In this document: piece by piece, positions 10,392-23,996 of the stretch
Layout: each line of letters opens with the position of its first letter
How positions within the stretch are numbered: position 1 is the first letter of the stretch
Source of the DNA: Epiperipatus broadwayi
Taxonomy: Eukaryota > Onychophora > Udeonychophora > Euonychophora > Peripatidae
DNA: 64,000 nucleotides
Assembly (NCBI GenBank): GCA_028023455.1
Contig: JAQFVV010000056.1
Span: forward strand, 808,001-872,000
Direction of reading: 5' to 3'
Notes under the pieces: model-generated
Databases searched by the model: none
What the model saw: only the letters and a program-made list of their open reading frames with translations
What the model was told of the DNA's origin: nothing
Program-made: the position numbers and the translations under genes

Positions 10392-12010
10392 TAATTTTTT
10401 AACAATAAGATTAACAATTTTTAAAAACTTATAACACCAAACACTCAGGAATAATAATATAATATTCATTTATTTCCTAAATTAATGATATTAAAACAAA
10501 AACTCACAAGTAATGGGAGTAAAAAAATCAGTTATGAGTATACATGACTTTTAAAAGACAATGGTGAACACAAAACTCATGATACAATAAAACTTTTATC
10601 CAAAAGAAAAACTAAGTGATTTATCTAAAAAGCAATTATTGGAAGAAATGCCTTATAGCAAATTAGTGATCATGCTTGATATTTGTTAACATGTATAGAA
10701 GGAATGGAAATGTGGTATCTATTATATTTTATTTTTAGATTCTAGTGGATGGCCTAAATTAGTGGATAGAAGCTCATATTTTGTTTAAGGTAGTGTTCAA
10801 AGAAGTATTTGTTTTCAAAATCTTATCCTTATATATAAACATCTTCTCACCACACATATAAATGAAAACACAGATATTTTAATACACACATATATATGAC
10901 ATTACTTATTTTAAAAATTATAAAATATAAATCAATTAATATTAAAATAAAAATATTTTTAAAAAAAAAAGAATCATGTGGAGAGCACATATAAATTTAC
11001 ATAAATATGAACTTCTGAATATAAATATATTCACATCATCTGATTTTTTTAATGTGTTCACATTCTATTGCATGTCTTCAACACATTCTAGTGATATTGT
11101 TGTCATTTTTCACTTTTCTTCACTCTCTTACAACTATCAGTAGTGCTATTTTATCAGTTCTGCATTTTTTTAACAGCAAAAACTAGAACTAAAATTTATA
11201 TTGGTTTATTAGGTTTTAAAAAATCTGAAGATGTTAGTATCATACAGATATCAAAAATTCAAAGAAACTGACAATGGAGCTGATTGGTAAAATCATAATA
11301 CAAAAGAACTGACAATAGAACTTCTTGCTATTCTTTGTTCTCAGCCTTTGAGAGCAAGCATTTTTCCTTTGTTACATTGGAAGGAAAAAATTGTATATTT
11401 TCTGCACTTAATATATTTATATTATTTGTACAACATATTTATTTTAAACCAATCATGATAATAATTAGATTTTATTTGAAGAGGTGTATTTTTAAGCAGG
11501 TAAATCAAATAAAACTGTAATTATGGTAAAGTAAAAATTGTAACTGATTCACTGAAAAAAAAAATGCTTTCATAAATGCCAGTGCAAACATTTTATGTGA
11601 AATTTTAAAAATTATAAGTACAATTTTAAATTTTAAAACAGAATTTGCTTTGTTGATGTCTGAACAAAAATTTATTTTGATATTAAAAATGAAGTTCAGT
11701 ATTTTTTTAAATAGCAATGGCAATTATGCAATAAGAAAAAAGTTATTGTTATGTATTTCACCTAAGTACTTTTTTATATATATATTTGCAAAGTTAAAAT
11801 ATTTTTTAGACAGTTTTGTTTGTTTTTAAACTTATGTAAAGATTATCAAAATCTGGTAAGAGTAAAGGGTTTAATCATAAAAAATGAAGTATTGCAAGTA
11901 TAATTCAAACTTAGCATCACTAGAGATTTGTCAAAATAGAATTGTTTTCATTGTTCTATGAAAAGATAAACTTTTCTTAGATGACTCATTTTTCTTAAAC
12001 AAATAGCCAA
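10392..12010. other. AT-rich DNA, nothing recognised
   Basis: Only short chance reading frames and A/T runs. No repeat partner was found within the window. Confidence 0.5.
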
Positions 12011-12330
12011 CTAAAACAGGCAAAACTCTATATGTAATGCCACTCAGTGCAAGCCAGAGTAATTAATGGATGCCAGAAGACTTGTGCATAAAATCCCCAT
12101 CTAGTGCCTATCCATCCAATATTCCCAGACTAGTTTCTGGCTTGTAGCCTTTGTCAGTGAGGAGCCTTGGACCTGAGAGCACTGCATCTAGATCATAGGA
12201 TCTAATGCAACCCTCCAGCAGCCACCTTTTATCTCTACTTAACTACAAAACTATGAGTATTAACTTTGAAAACACTATAATATTTTCAATGCACTGAGTG
12301 GCAATGCATATAGAGTTTTGCCTCTTTTAA
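12011..12330. mobile_element. Foldback MITE, copy 1
   Basis: The ends 12015-12052 and 12289-12326 are inverted repeats containing 'aacaggcaaaactctata', matching the ends of the element at 36718-36994. Internal text such as 'taatggatgccagaag', 'cttgtgcataaaatcc' and 'ccagactagtttctggctt' is shared with copy 2. The right edge has TTAA; the left edge has CTAA, one change from it. TTAA at both ends in copy 2 suggests a piggyBac-type target. Unlike copy 2, the right half contains a ~90 bp segment not complementary to the left. Confidence 0.75.
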
Positions 12331-14214
12331 TAACAGTTATAAACAAGCATAATAAATAGTGATCATGTGATGTTTATTGATCAAATAGCCAACTCAATTT
12401 GTTTTGTTTATAATCAATTTAATAATTGCTTTATGGCTTAAGCATCTATTTCATTAATTTTTTTAAGCTTAAAAGATTTGCTACAATCATTGCTTTTATG
12501 CTTTAAAACAATTACAAATTAAGTTTTAAATTTTTGAGAAAAATATATATATATAAATCACGTGCTCTGTGTGGTCTTAAGATTTGCTTAAGTTGTTTTA
12601 AGATTGTAATTTTATCATTATAATTATTTAATGGGCATGTGTTTAAAGATTGCAAAGATCAGACATGCTTTTTAAAAAAAATTAAAAACAGATATTTATC
12701 TTTAAAAAATTTAAAATTATATGTCAAAAATACATGAAATATCAATAATTCATATTTAATAAATAATTGTTAAAGTTTAGTTTATCAATTACATCAATAT
12801 CTAAATATTTAGAGTTCATCATTTGAAATATGACAGTTGTTATTTATAATTCATATAATTCAGTAAAAGAGTATTGAAATAATAAAAAATAAATGATGCT
12901 GTCATACAAAAAAAAACCTTTCTTAATTTACTAATATTAATGGTTTTATTTTTTTTTTTGTTTTTTTGGACAGCATATAATTAAAGTAGTGGGTATTAAA
13001 ACAATGAGTGTGATGGTTTTATCATATATATATAACTCAATCTTAAACAGATATATTATCATTTATCCAAAAATCAGTTTTTTTTTTCTTTACTATCAGC
13101 TATATTGATGTACAGTAACTAAAAGGTGCATCCAGAAATACAGACTGCAGAGCCATCTACTCGCCACTAGAACAATAAATACTAAATGAGGTAGTACTTT
13201 ACAAAATCAATATCTAATCTAAATATTAACAAAGACTCTAGTAATAATGCCAAGCTAAATTTACAGCCAATAAACAATCATACAATTCATAATAAATAAA
13301 TTGTATATATATCTTCTGTGACAAATAAATAGTAACAATATATAGTAGAGCCATAAGTTATGTTATATTTTGTTCCAAGTCCACCTCATGTACAAATGTA
13401 TTTAGCAGATAATAGCTCATGTTTTGTTGATAATCATTGAGCAGAATAGAATATGTATTTTTTTGAACTGAAAGTTTATAGTACTTTTCAGTGTGCACAC
13501 ATATACAGCAGAGATGCTTTTTTATAAATACGTATTATGTATATATAAATTAAGATTAGTGTATAAACATTTTTAAAAAATAATAATATAGTTATAATAA
13601 TAAATTGGGGAAACATATTTACATATATTTCACTGAGTGTGTCTTCACTCATGTCTTCATTGAAAGAATAACTATATGGAAAAAAATTAATTGTTCCATA
13701 CTTTATCTTTATAATAAAGTAAATAATGAAATGCTAACTTTCATCATTATTAAATATGCTCTGGGAATTATTCTTTTTTTTTTTTCAAAAACTTTTTTTT
13801 AATATATTTAGAAACATAACGCTGGTTATCAAGAAATTAAGATTTCTTATTGTTTCACTATCAACTTTTAGTATCTTCAAAAATTTTGTAAAACTTTTAG
13901 CATTACATTCAGAAAGAATAATAATGGAAAAATAAAATGTATGTGCTTTCAATATAAATCAAACAAATTTTTACTAATAAACATTATTGAGTACAGCACA
14001 CTGAGATAGAAAAATAACAACTAATGTAATATAAAATTTATTTACAAATTTTACTCCTTTTTTTTCTTGTGATTGTTTATGATATTCAGAGAAGGAAAAA
14101 TGACTGACTGCTCAAATATTGTAAATTCTAATGGTTTTTATTTATTTATTTAATTGCATATTTTTGTTTGTTTACACTTTTCTTTGGATTGCATAAAACT
14201 GAATTCATGTAGCT
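12331..14214. other. AT-rich DNA, nothing recognised
   Basis: Long A/T runs and short (TA)n tracts. A slightly GC-richer patch near 13115-13180 has no identifiable content. No gene or repeat is supported. Confidence 0.5.
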
Positions 14215-14338
14215 AAATACAACATAGTTGCTAGCCAAGAGGTCATCACAGCTGCCTTGCAAGCAAGTAGTTGGTTGCAGATGGTTGTGGGTTCGCGTAC
14301 CGGCCGATGCTATGACATATGAAAAATACAGCATAGTT
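14215..14338 (+). mobile_element. Short tRNA-like SINE (tS family), plus strand
   Basis: The tRNA-like body runs 14230-14310, with B box 'gggttcgcgtacc' at 14290-14302 and an A-box-side 'gccaagaggtc'. The tail 'tatgacatatg' then a short A run reaches 14323. The flanks 14215-14229 and 14324-14338 are a 15-bp direct repeat with one mismatch. The acceptor-like 5' end is degraded compared with the copy at 44860-44942. Short reading frames across this element are not genes. Confidence 0.85.
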
Positions 14339-15323
14339 CACAGCTACACTGTACTAACAATGGCTGTGACAAACATAACTAAAAAAAAGAAAGAGAATAG
14401 TTTGTTGGGAGGTTGAATATAAGGATATAATATGGATCCTGCCATGAACAGATCATATATATCTCCTTTGAATGAGATTGAAAATCCCCACTTGATAATG
14501 AACTACAAACTTATTTATTTTTTTTAATAAATGGAATCAAATATGCCAAATAATGTGAATGTGTATATATTTTAACAGTCTGATGGAATTAAATTCCATT
14601 TACAAATATTTAATTCTACAATACATAAATAATTATATTATTACTGTTCAACACCAGCATATAAAATATATAATTAATAATCATGAAAAAAAAGAAATTT
14701 AATCCTATGCTGTTTTTTTATATATATTTAAATAAATCACACAATATAAAATAAAATATCTTTATATAAAGCAATAATTGTACATATATTATAAAAAATA
14801 ATACAAAAAAGCTTTTTTCAGCAAATATTTTTTGGTCCTTATCAATGTGATGAAAACTATTTTAAAGCTTCAATTTACTTTGCATAACTAACTATGAACT
14901 CAAACCTTCCACAGTTAACAAACTAATCTTGATGCAATGCATTCAATCATTTAAGCAATATATTTAATGTAATGAATAAAGTATATTTTGGGTGTACATT
15001 TTAATATTTGGTTCATCAAAATTCAGAAATAATTTTTATAATATGTACACTCAATAAAAAGAAAGATCAGGTGTAAATCCAATTTCAAATGGAAATTCTT
15101 TTATTACATAATTTATTCAATTGATTTAAAAAATAATAATAAATAATATAAAAGTGAGAAAATAATTCCATAACTTCAATTTCTAGGAATCGACTTTACA
15201 TAACAACATTATTCAAACTTTAATTAACAAAACTTGTGCCAATAATAATCTGGTAGAATGTCTTTGTTCTTCCTTAGATATGATTAGGAGAAATAACTGT
15301 TGAAACATGCCTTACAAACACGT
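14339..15323. other. AT-rich DNA, nothing recognised
   Basis: No frame, repeat or RNA gene is supported. Confidence 0.5.
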
Positions 15324-15580
15324 GTTATTAGTTAAAAGATATGTTGATTCAATAAATATTAAATTCTCATATTCACATACATATTCCAATATTCTACTAC
15401 TGCATTCAGCCTCTCTTTTTTTATATAAAAAAATATAATTTAAAAGTACATGTGAGTTGTTAGTTAAAAGATATATTAATTCAATTAGTATTAAAGTTTT
15501 ATACACACTCACACACATATAATCCAATATCTAACAACTAAACTCAAACTTATCTTTTTATATAAAATATTAATAACAAT
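15324..15580. repeat. Diverged tandem duplication, ~132-bp period
   Basis: The block starting 'gttattagttaaaagatat' at 15324 recurs at 15456 as 'gttgttagttaaaagatat'. Homology continues through 'attaaa', a CA-rich part and 'tctttttttatataaaa'. Two diverged copies. An apparent repeat-containing frame on the minus strand is a by-product because the period is a multiple of three. Confidence 0.6.
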
Positions 15581-18500
15581 TCCCCCAATGTGTACTGTAT
15601 TATTATTTTCTATGAAAATCCAAATATAAATACAACTATGTTTTAAATTACATAATTATTGTACAAAAAATTTAAAACTTTCTTTCTTGTTAAGATAATC
15701 CTAACTTTTAATATTCATTTTTACCAATTAGCATCTTTTTAAAAATGTTCATTAGGTTATTGAGATATTCAATGCAGATAGCTACCCCTGAAATAACCGT
15801 GAAAGTGAATTTGCTTAATTCACTTTCAGTTTTTATAATTAGTAATTTAGATTGAAAAAAAAAAATCACTGGAAGCTCTTTATATTTTATTACATTTCTT
15901 GATTTCCAGTGTATGCTAATGTAAGCTTTTTTGACTTGTAACTTTTTCTCTATTATAAAAACTGGTATACAAATGGTAGTTGAAATATTGTATTTTAAGC
16001 ATGAAGGATCAAAATGTTTTTTTTTTCTTTTAAAATAAATTCAGTATAGTGAGTTAAGCAAATTATAGTGGCATTTTTTCCTTTCTTAAGCAAGTTATAG
16101 CTGACTTCATAATTCATTTGTCTTCTTATATTTAAGTGTATAATTTTTATTTGATGAATTTTTGTTCAAAACAGATACTTATTCTACATAAAAGTTTTTG
16201 AATAATCATATTTTATCTGTAGAATGATAAAATAATGTCAAGCTCATGTGATGACAATAAAATTTCTTTATAGTTTTTGCTTCAGTTAGCACTGCATTTT
16301 AGTTATCATTAATACTAATAATAAAATAGTATAGTTTAGCAGATTGTTAAAATTATTTTAAAGTAAAATATTATTTTAAAATTGTGTCATCCTTCTAGAA
16401 AAGTTTTCTGATATTTTTCTTTTGTTATTAAAAGGAAAAATATAGTAATCTTCTTTCCTCCCAAAAAACTTATGATATGTTGATCAATCACAACTTATGA
16501 TTCTTCAGCTAAATAAATATGCAACATTTGAAATGTGGTCTTTTTGTTAATATTTCAACGTATGAAACAGAATTGTTTGCTGCAAAAAAGAAAAAAAAAA
16601 ATGAAACAATTATTTTTTTGTAATAACTGATTTTACAGAAGCATTAAAAATATTACAAATGATAAAATTAATATTATTTCTATTTGGAAAATTATAAAGT
16701 ATGGTAGAAATATACAATAATTAAAATGATTGCATATGTCAATATTATAAATTGTGTGTGAATGCATATAACCTTTCATCTTTTAGATATGCAGATTCAA
16801 AGAACATCAATATTTTTAATATGTAACAATTTAGTGCAATACATAGATTAGGAAAGGAAAAAAATTAAGTATTAGTTTTCAATTATTTTTTTAAAAAATG
16901 TGATTATGATAATAGATGTAATATAAATGCATGTTTAACCATTCTTTTTTTCTAAAATAAATCCTTTGTTTATATATATACACATCAAATGAAGATTTTA
17001 AGATTTTTACAGATGTATATGGATACCATTTCATTTATATATACATATTGTGCTGGGGATTTGTGATATTCAAGCCCCATCACAAGATTGTTACAACTAG
17101 CTCTGTCCATAAAATTACTCATAAATGTACATAATTTTTTCTGGTTATTTTGTGAAGGTTTTGTTTAGAGAATCAAATAGAGAATTAAAAATAATGGAAA
17201 TGTCTGTATGTACATATATATACATGCATATAGAGGTTATAAATTATTACTCAGAATATTTTTTTTGTCTGATTTACATAAAATAAAGAAAAATATCTAT
17301 TTTGTTTTATTCAGTGTCTGATTAAAAATTGGAAAGTAAAAATTAATGAATATTTACTTATCTAATAGGTTTATCTTGTTTACAAAAATCAGCAAATATG
17401 GATTAGATAATTTATTTTCTGTAATAATTTTATTTTGTAATCTTTTGTTATTAATTAATTAATTAAAAAAAACATTCCTGGTAATTAAATTGATAAAAAA
17501 AAATACCAACTGGGATTCTTGAACATTTTTTTCTATATGACTATAAAGGATATGCTAGTGGCTTATGTTGGGGAATAATTTTTGTAGAATTAGAGGAGAG
17601 CTATCAGTGGCTTTAGAAAAAGAAATGTTCCCTAGATAAAATGGCAAGTTGTGTTTAGGAAGTTACCTTAAGTATAAACAGTTTGAGTTGGCCATTCTGA
17701 GAAAACTTTCGATTTTGAATCTAAAATTGAGTGTAATTATAATCAATCTCAGGATATAAAAAAATATTGTTGCTTAGAACTCAAATTATTTCATGGCCAC
17801 AATGCAGATGAGTAAGTGGATCAAAGAAAGCAACCTGGAAGATTCACTATTGTATACCAGCCTTCTTCTCACTGTCATTGTCATGTGATCATATTACTAA
17901 CTATCTGTTTAAAACCTACCTGTCTATTGGAAAATAATGTGAAAAGTCTAAAGCAGAAAAACATCTTGAATCTGTAGAAGCCATTTTTATAGTACATATG
18001 AAGATGTTTGAAGCCCTAAATCTGTCCTCATTGAAAAGAAAAGTCCAAAAGAAAAACAATGGAATTGAAACTTATGTTTAATATTTTTTATATTCTAAGA
18101 TAGACTGACTTTATATGTTTATTTACCATTGTAGTTTAGATGCAAAAGAAAACCAGACATCCAGGAAAAAAGGTTTTTATATACTTTTAAAAATATCAAA
18201 TTTGATTTAATGTAGATTTATATATATATGTGTGTGTGTGTGTACATATAGATTTATACTTTTAAATATTAAACAAAATGTGTTTAATCTCTTAGTGTAT
18301 TTAATGACTTATATTTTGATATTTAAAACTTTTAATCTCTTGATTTTTTTTCTTTTTAAAGTTGTATTATCAAATACGTGTGTGTATACGTAGATCTAGC
18401 CTCTTTGTATAATCAAAAAATCAGGCATAGTGTTTTTCATTTATGTTAGATATATACAGAATTTATTTTATTTTTTTGATGTATTAATTTTTCTGTTTTT

Positions 18501-20284
18501 CTAGCTTTATTAACATAATATATGTGGGATTAGCGCTATAAAAATAAATGCTTATTAACTTATAATCTGTTTTAGTGTTTAGTTATCTCTATATCTCACT
18601 CCACACAAATTCAAATTATTAATTCTAGTTTTACTATCTTTCCACTTAACCTGAGAATTCAAAGAGTAAATGAGGAACGTGTATATCTGTTATCGGAATT
18701 ACAACATTGGGAATTTTAAGTTAGTTTTTCTATATGATCTGCAGAAAGAATATTCTCTAATGGAAACTGATGCGAAATGACAAGTTTGAATTGTGCCTTT
18801 CAAAAATACTCTTCTAGGGTAAACTTTGCAGATCATTATAGAAATAGACATAGAAAGAAATAGCTAATAACTATTAGTTTGATCTCTTTCATAATATTTT
18901 AGATAAGTGATATTAAAACATGTTTCATTACTTATCTTGGCTTGAAATAATTCCATATGTGTTGTGTGAACTGGGTAATATTTTGGATTTGTGCATATCG
19001 TGTGTGAGGCTGATGATAATCAATATTTAAAGGGAAATTCAAAGACAGTTTTATTGTATAATAATTTTATTATATTGAATAGCTGCCCGGGTTATTACAT
19101 GTCATTGACCAAGCATGGTATAGTGAATGGATCTTTAAAAGGATTCCTGGTACAATATATATATATATATATATATATTGAAACCAACAAAATTGGTAAT
19201 GTGGAAAATGGGGTTGAGTGTGTTTAGCTGAAGTTGATTTGCAATTATTATTTATACAAGTTTTATTTATTTCCACATGAGCTATACTTATTCTCAATTT
19301 TCATAATTATTCACACATAATAAAATAATAAATTAGTTTCTCAGGGTTTTATTAAAATATGTGAAGCTTACTCTTATTTTCTTTAACAATAAAATCTTTA
19401 CAAATATTATTTCTTATTTCAAGTGTTATTTAAGAGTAACTAAATCTGTGTTTTCTAAAACTAAGGCTAGCAAATTTAAATACAAGATTTAATAATAATT
19501 TATCTCAGGATTATAAATATCAAGTATGTTTATGCATTCTAGGATATGACAGTGTAAAAGGGGTTTTATGTACTCAATCTTATTCAATATTTTTATATTT
19601 CAGATATTAATTAATACAATAAAGATGTATTCAATCCATCTAAGTTTTACATGTAAGGTTATATTTCAAATATACATCTTTAATATAGTGAATGTGTAAT
19701 GATGACATTTTACTAAGAACGACAAATATAATTTGATAAATATTACTGTTTGTTTCCTAAATCAATTTGTCAGTCATTGTTGTGAAGACAACTCATATTA
19801 AATAGAAATAGGTTGTATTACTATTTCGCAAAATAATCCTCAATTTAAAACTGGAGGATAATAACTATCATATTACATATATAGACACAGGTATATAATA
19901 AGCCTGTTTCAGTTATATCATAATCATAAAAAATGAAGGTCTTACGGTTGTTCTTAAATAGTTTGTTTTACTAACCCATTAATTATTTACCAACTTCATT
20001 TATGAACAATGGATAACACTTCACCCAATTAAGATAAGCAAGTACAAATCATTGTTTAGCAGACCTAGATGATATTTTACCACATTAGGCTTATTTATTT
20101 TATTGGATTCAGTTGCAGGCTTGAATATCACAAGTGTTTCTTTCTTAACACAAATATAATTAAATTATTATGCTGCTTCATTATACTCTAAACTAACAAG
20201 TGTGAATGATATATAAAATATTCCTTACAGATTTTCTCATCTACATTACAATTATTAACTCCATTTAACTTTGAAGTTGTTCTA
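15581..20284. other. Long AT-rich stretch with microsatellites
   Basis: Contains (TA)n/(TG)n near 18220-18244 and (TA)n near 19153-19180. 17530-18080 is less AT-biased but all frames are short and I recognise nothing in it. A partial self-complementary pair, 'ttaattcactttcag' near 15819 and 'aaagtgaatttgctt' near 15801, forms a small hairpin. No gene is supported. Confidence 0.45.
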
Positions 20285-21045
20285 TTAACTCTTATAATGC
20301 ATGACTCGTCTAAAAACGAGATTTGACATCACTCTAAATCGGCTACTTTTTATCACACGTATACATATAATATGTCATTCGAAAGAAAATCAAAAGTTCT
20401 GTAAGATGGTGCCCTCTTCAGATTTATTTTACAAGTAAAAAATCAATAAAAATGACCATATATGTCAAACAAAACCAAAGCACCGCCTCCTCACCAACTT
20501 TTCTTGAATCTTATTGGCTGTCCCACTTCTGTCAGAAAGGGAAATGGCTGCCAAAAAGTAAAAAGTTACGTTCGTTTTGATTTTTATTACGAAAATTATA
20601 AACGAATGTTTACAACATTTTAAACAATATTTGAATTGAATTACAAATTATTATTGATAAAATAATACTAAAAATCAAATTATTTTAGAAAAATAGTTAA
20701 GATATTACCAATAATTATTTATTTATTGCTACATATTGATCGTAACGTTAAAGTGAAAAAAAAAAAGATTGCGTCAATGGTTGGTTGAATAGCGGTTACT
20801 TTTATTTCACCGCAATTGAATATTTTTTAAATTATAAATCAAATTTTATTTTTGAAAAGACTTTCGTTTGTTTCATAATCTGACAATTCAGTAATATACT
20901 TTTTACAAACGAAACTAATGTATTTATATTATTAAAAGTGATCTATTTTAACAATAGATTTTGTTAAAGTTGTGAGTTGGCCAATTACAAGTTTTGATTT
21001 TTAACTCATTTGGCCAATTAAATAATAATCGTTGAAAGGGTTCAG
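20285..21045. other. Possible piggyBac-like element remnant
   Basis: A TTAA at 20285-20288 is followed by 'ctcttataatgcatgactcg' and a small hairpin (ctcgt...acgag), which resembles the ends of piggyBac-type elements. The interior is richer in CpG than its surroundings, for example 20330-20350 and 20570-20600. A candidate opposite end is near 21028-21042 ('cgttgaaagggttca'), where TTAA would be mutated. No transposase frame is present. This is a pattern resemblance only. Confidence 0.25.
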
Positions 21046-22360
21046 TTCTCAAGCATTATTAATGTTTAGTTATAGCCATTTAACCAATAAATTGCTTCTG
21101 ACATATTTAATTACTTTTGAGAACTTTCTCAACATGTTGCATCATCCTTTTTACATAAATAATGTTAATAAATATAAAATAAAATATTTACACTATTAAA
21201 ATATTTTGTATATCCAACCCCCTTATATATATATATATAACATCTGAGGATGTACACATGTGATTCCTATTTTAAAAATATTAAACAATAATTAAGTTTA
21301 TAATTTAGCTATTTGGCAATACTTCTGAGATATATAAATATATGATACACACATATAAATAAGGAAATGGGGTAGGATATAAGATTTGAACCCTAGTAGG
21401 TAATTATTTAGTGCATTAGATCATGAAGCTCAATTTGACTAAGATTGACTGTTTTAACACTTGCACCATATATATATATATTACAATAGTATAGTTATTT
21501 GTTAATTAATTAATGTAATAAAGTTGATCAGATATTACTATATTCAAGTAAAGATAATATTTTATTTAATATTATTATTATTGTTGAGGTTAAAAGGGAT
21601 TAAATGTAATTTATTTTAGGATTGGGTTGTACAAATATAAGTAGTTATCAAATTCATATTAACTCTTACACTGTTATATAAATATGGATTAATTTATCTA
21701 ACTATAATCTAGTCGTCACAATTGAAATATGTGATATCTGAGAGCATTTAGTGAAGATTTAATTTGTTTTTCTTTATTTTAAATTTTTATATTGAAGATG
21801 AGTTTATCTCAACATTTTTATTGCTTTTTCTTCATTTTTTGTTTTTTACTTTATCCAATCTTCTTTTTTTTTGTAAAAGTAAAAAAATTTTGTAAAAGTC
21901 AAAAAAAAAAAAGATCAATTAATTAAAAAAAAAATTTAAGTGGAATCTTTTTTCTTTCTCATAATGATCGTTTGAAAGAAAGAAGATTGATAAAGATAGA
22001 AACAAATTTTCTGTCATATAAAATGTGTGAGCATTAAAATTAGATTAAGCTAGTGCATTCTTGTATTGATTATTACTATTATATATTTTTTCTTGTAGGC
22101 TTATTATATACAGAATATTTATTATAATTAGTTTTTTTTTTCACTGTCTTATGAGGAAAAAAAATTAATACTTAAGTAAATACTTTAAAATAAAGAGTAT
22201 GTGTGTATATATATATATAAACATGGAATTAGTACAGCTTAACATATATGTAATTAAGAATAGTAAACTACTCACTTTCACGCTTTAGACTTTTGATATT
22301 ATTAAACTTATATATTTGCCAAAAACTTAAATGATAAGTGAATCCAGGTTATTATTTATA
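21046..22360. other. AT-rich DNA with a possible tRNA-like remnant
   Basis: At 21381-21432 the minus strand has 'agggttcaaatctt' (B-box-like) preceded by an A-box-like 'gagcttcatgatc', a possible old SINE head. (TA)n tracts occur at 21223-21240, 21468-21480 and 22205-22220. Nothing else is supported. Confidence 0.4.
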
Positions 22361-22374
22361 TTTTGTTATCATCA

Positions 22375-23955
22375 TCAACCATTATCAATCCACTGCAGGA
22401 TGAAGGTCTCTCCAAGTTTAATCCATCTTCTCCGATCTTTAGCTTCTCTTCTCCACAACACCCCTGCACATTTTCTTATTTCATCCATCCATCTCACATG
22501 TGGTCTCTTTCTGGGTCTTTTACAATCTCTTGGAATCCAGTTTAAAATTTCAATTGTCCATCTATTATCATCTCTTCTAGCAATATGTCCAGCCCAACTC
22601 CATTTCAATCTTTTAATTTTTTCAATAAGGTCAGTAACACCTGTTTGTTGTCTTACCCATACATTGCGTTTTCGATCTCTTCTTGTTACTCCCAACATAC
22701 ATCTCTCCATACTCCTTTGAGTGGTCTGAAGTCTCTGTATTGCTCTTCTATTAAGTGTCCAAGTCTCAGATCCATAAGTAAGAACTGGTAAAACACATTT
22801 GTTAAAAACCATCCTTTTCAAACACATAGGCATATTTCCTTTTAGTATCAAGTTATTTCTACCAAAAGCACTCCAACCAAGTTTAATTCTATGATTAATT
22901 TCCTCCATTATGTTTCCATCTGTATTAATAATCTGACCAAGGTATTTGTAACTGTTAACTTCTTCTAATTCTTCATAATCAATCTTTATTTTCATATTTT
23001 GAGCAAATCGATTAAACATTACTTTAGTCTTTTTAACATTTATCTTTAGTCCTACTTTTCTACTTTCATCTGCTAAATCCTGCAACATTTCCTGCAGCTC
23101 TGAAGCATTATTTGCAAAAACAACTACATCATCTGCAAAATCTAAATGACTTAAATACTCTCCATTTACTTTCACTCCTTTAGTTTCCCATTTTAATCCA
23201 CAAAATACTTCTTGCAGCACTGCTGTAAAGAGTTTTGGAGATATGGAGTCACCTTGTCTTACACCTTTCTCAATGTTGATTTTTCCAGTATCATTATGTA
23301 ATCTAATTGTTGCTGTTGCATTTTTATAAATATTCTTTAAAATATGACAATATCCTGGATCTATACCTTGATGATCCAATGCTTTAATCACTGAAGAAAT
23401 GTGTATAGAATCGAATGCCTTTTCATAATCTACAAATCCAAAACATAATGACAACTCATATTCATTTGTCCTTTCTATGACTTCTCTCAATACCTGGATA
23501 TGATCTATTGTACTAAAACCACTTTTAAATTCAGCTTGTTCTCTTGGTTGGTGGAAATCCAAAGTTCTCTGTAGACGAGTTGTAATTATCTTGGTAACAA
23601 TTTTATATAAAACTGATAAAAGGCTGATAGGTCTGTAATTTCTAATATCTTCTTTATCACCTTTTTTAAATATTAATATTATTACTGCATTCTTCCAATC
23701 TTCCGGTACATCTTTATCATTTAGACATTTGGTATATAACTTTGCTAAAATTGTTTCTATTTCTTCACCTGCTTCTTTTAATATATCAATTATAATTCCA
23801 TCATTTCCTGGAGCCTTTCCTTTCTTCATACACTTAATTGCATGTCTCACTTCTTCATTTAAAATTCTGGGCAATTCGGAAGATGTAATAGATATAGGAG
23901 GTACTTGTTCTTTATTACTATATAATTCTTGATAAAAATCTTCTACCAATTTCAT
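22375..23955 (-). CDS. LINE reverse transcriptase with C-terminal domain (frameshifted ORF, 3' part)
   Basis: A 526-residue open frame. RT landmarks in order: GKAPGNDG at 46-53, NYRPISLLSVLYKI at 106-119, FVDYEKAFD at 174-182 (motif A, Asp176), GVRQGD at 231-236 (motif B), FADDVVV at 273-279 (motif C, both catalytic Asp present) and YLGQIIN further on. The C-terminal part has SETWTL, WAGHIARR and RPRKRPHVRW, typical of RTE and related LINE proteins. The Met start at 23955 is only the first Met in this frame; the original protein was continuous with the endonuclease frame upstream. The role would be target-primed reverse transcription of the element RNA. All RT motifs appear intact. Confidence 0.9.
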   Translation of the reverse strand: MKLVEDFYQELYSNKEQVPPISITSSELPRILNEEVRHAIKCMKKGKAPGNDGIIIDILKEAGEEIETILAKLYTKCLNDKDVPEDWKNAVIILIFKKGDKEDIRNYRPISLLSVLYKIVTKIITTRLQRTLDFHQPREQAEFKSGFSTIDHIQVLREVIERTNEYELSLCFGFVDYEKAFDSIHISSVIKALDHQGIDPGYCHILKNIYKNATATIRLHNDTGKINIEKGVRQGDSISPKLFTAVLQEVFCGLKWETKGVKVNGEYLSHLDFADDVVVFANNASELQEMLQDLADESRKVGLKINVKKTKVMFNRFAQNMKIKIDYEELEEVNSYKYLGQIINTDGNIMEEINHRIKLGWSAFGRNNLILKGNMPMCLKRMVFNKCVLPVLTYGSETWTLNRRAIQRLQTTQRSMERCMLGVTRRDRKRNVWVRQQTGVTDLIEKIKRLKWSWAGHIARRDDNRWTIEILNWIPRDCKRPRKRPHVRWMDEIRKCAGVLWRREAKDRRRWIKLGETFILQWIDNG

Positions 23956-23996
23956 GATGTCATCTCTCTTTTTAGTAATAATTCCATCTTTTTTTC

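Noticed and set aside
14146-14416. Open frames on both strands around 14.2 kb
   Set aside because: They arise from the tRNA-like SINE at 14215-14338 and its flanks; there is no protein signature.
18991-19297. Frames on both strands through a TA tract
   Set aside because: They are driven by (TA)n reading as Tyr-Ile repeats; no gene feature.
21381-21432. tRNA gene on the minus strand
   Set aside because: Only a B-box-like word and a weak A-box-like word; no stems could be paired.
22331-22791. 129-codon and shorter plus-strand frames at the LINE 3' end
   Set aside because: They are shadows of the minus-strand reverse transcriptase frame.
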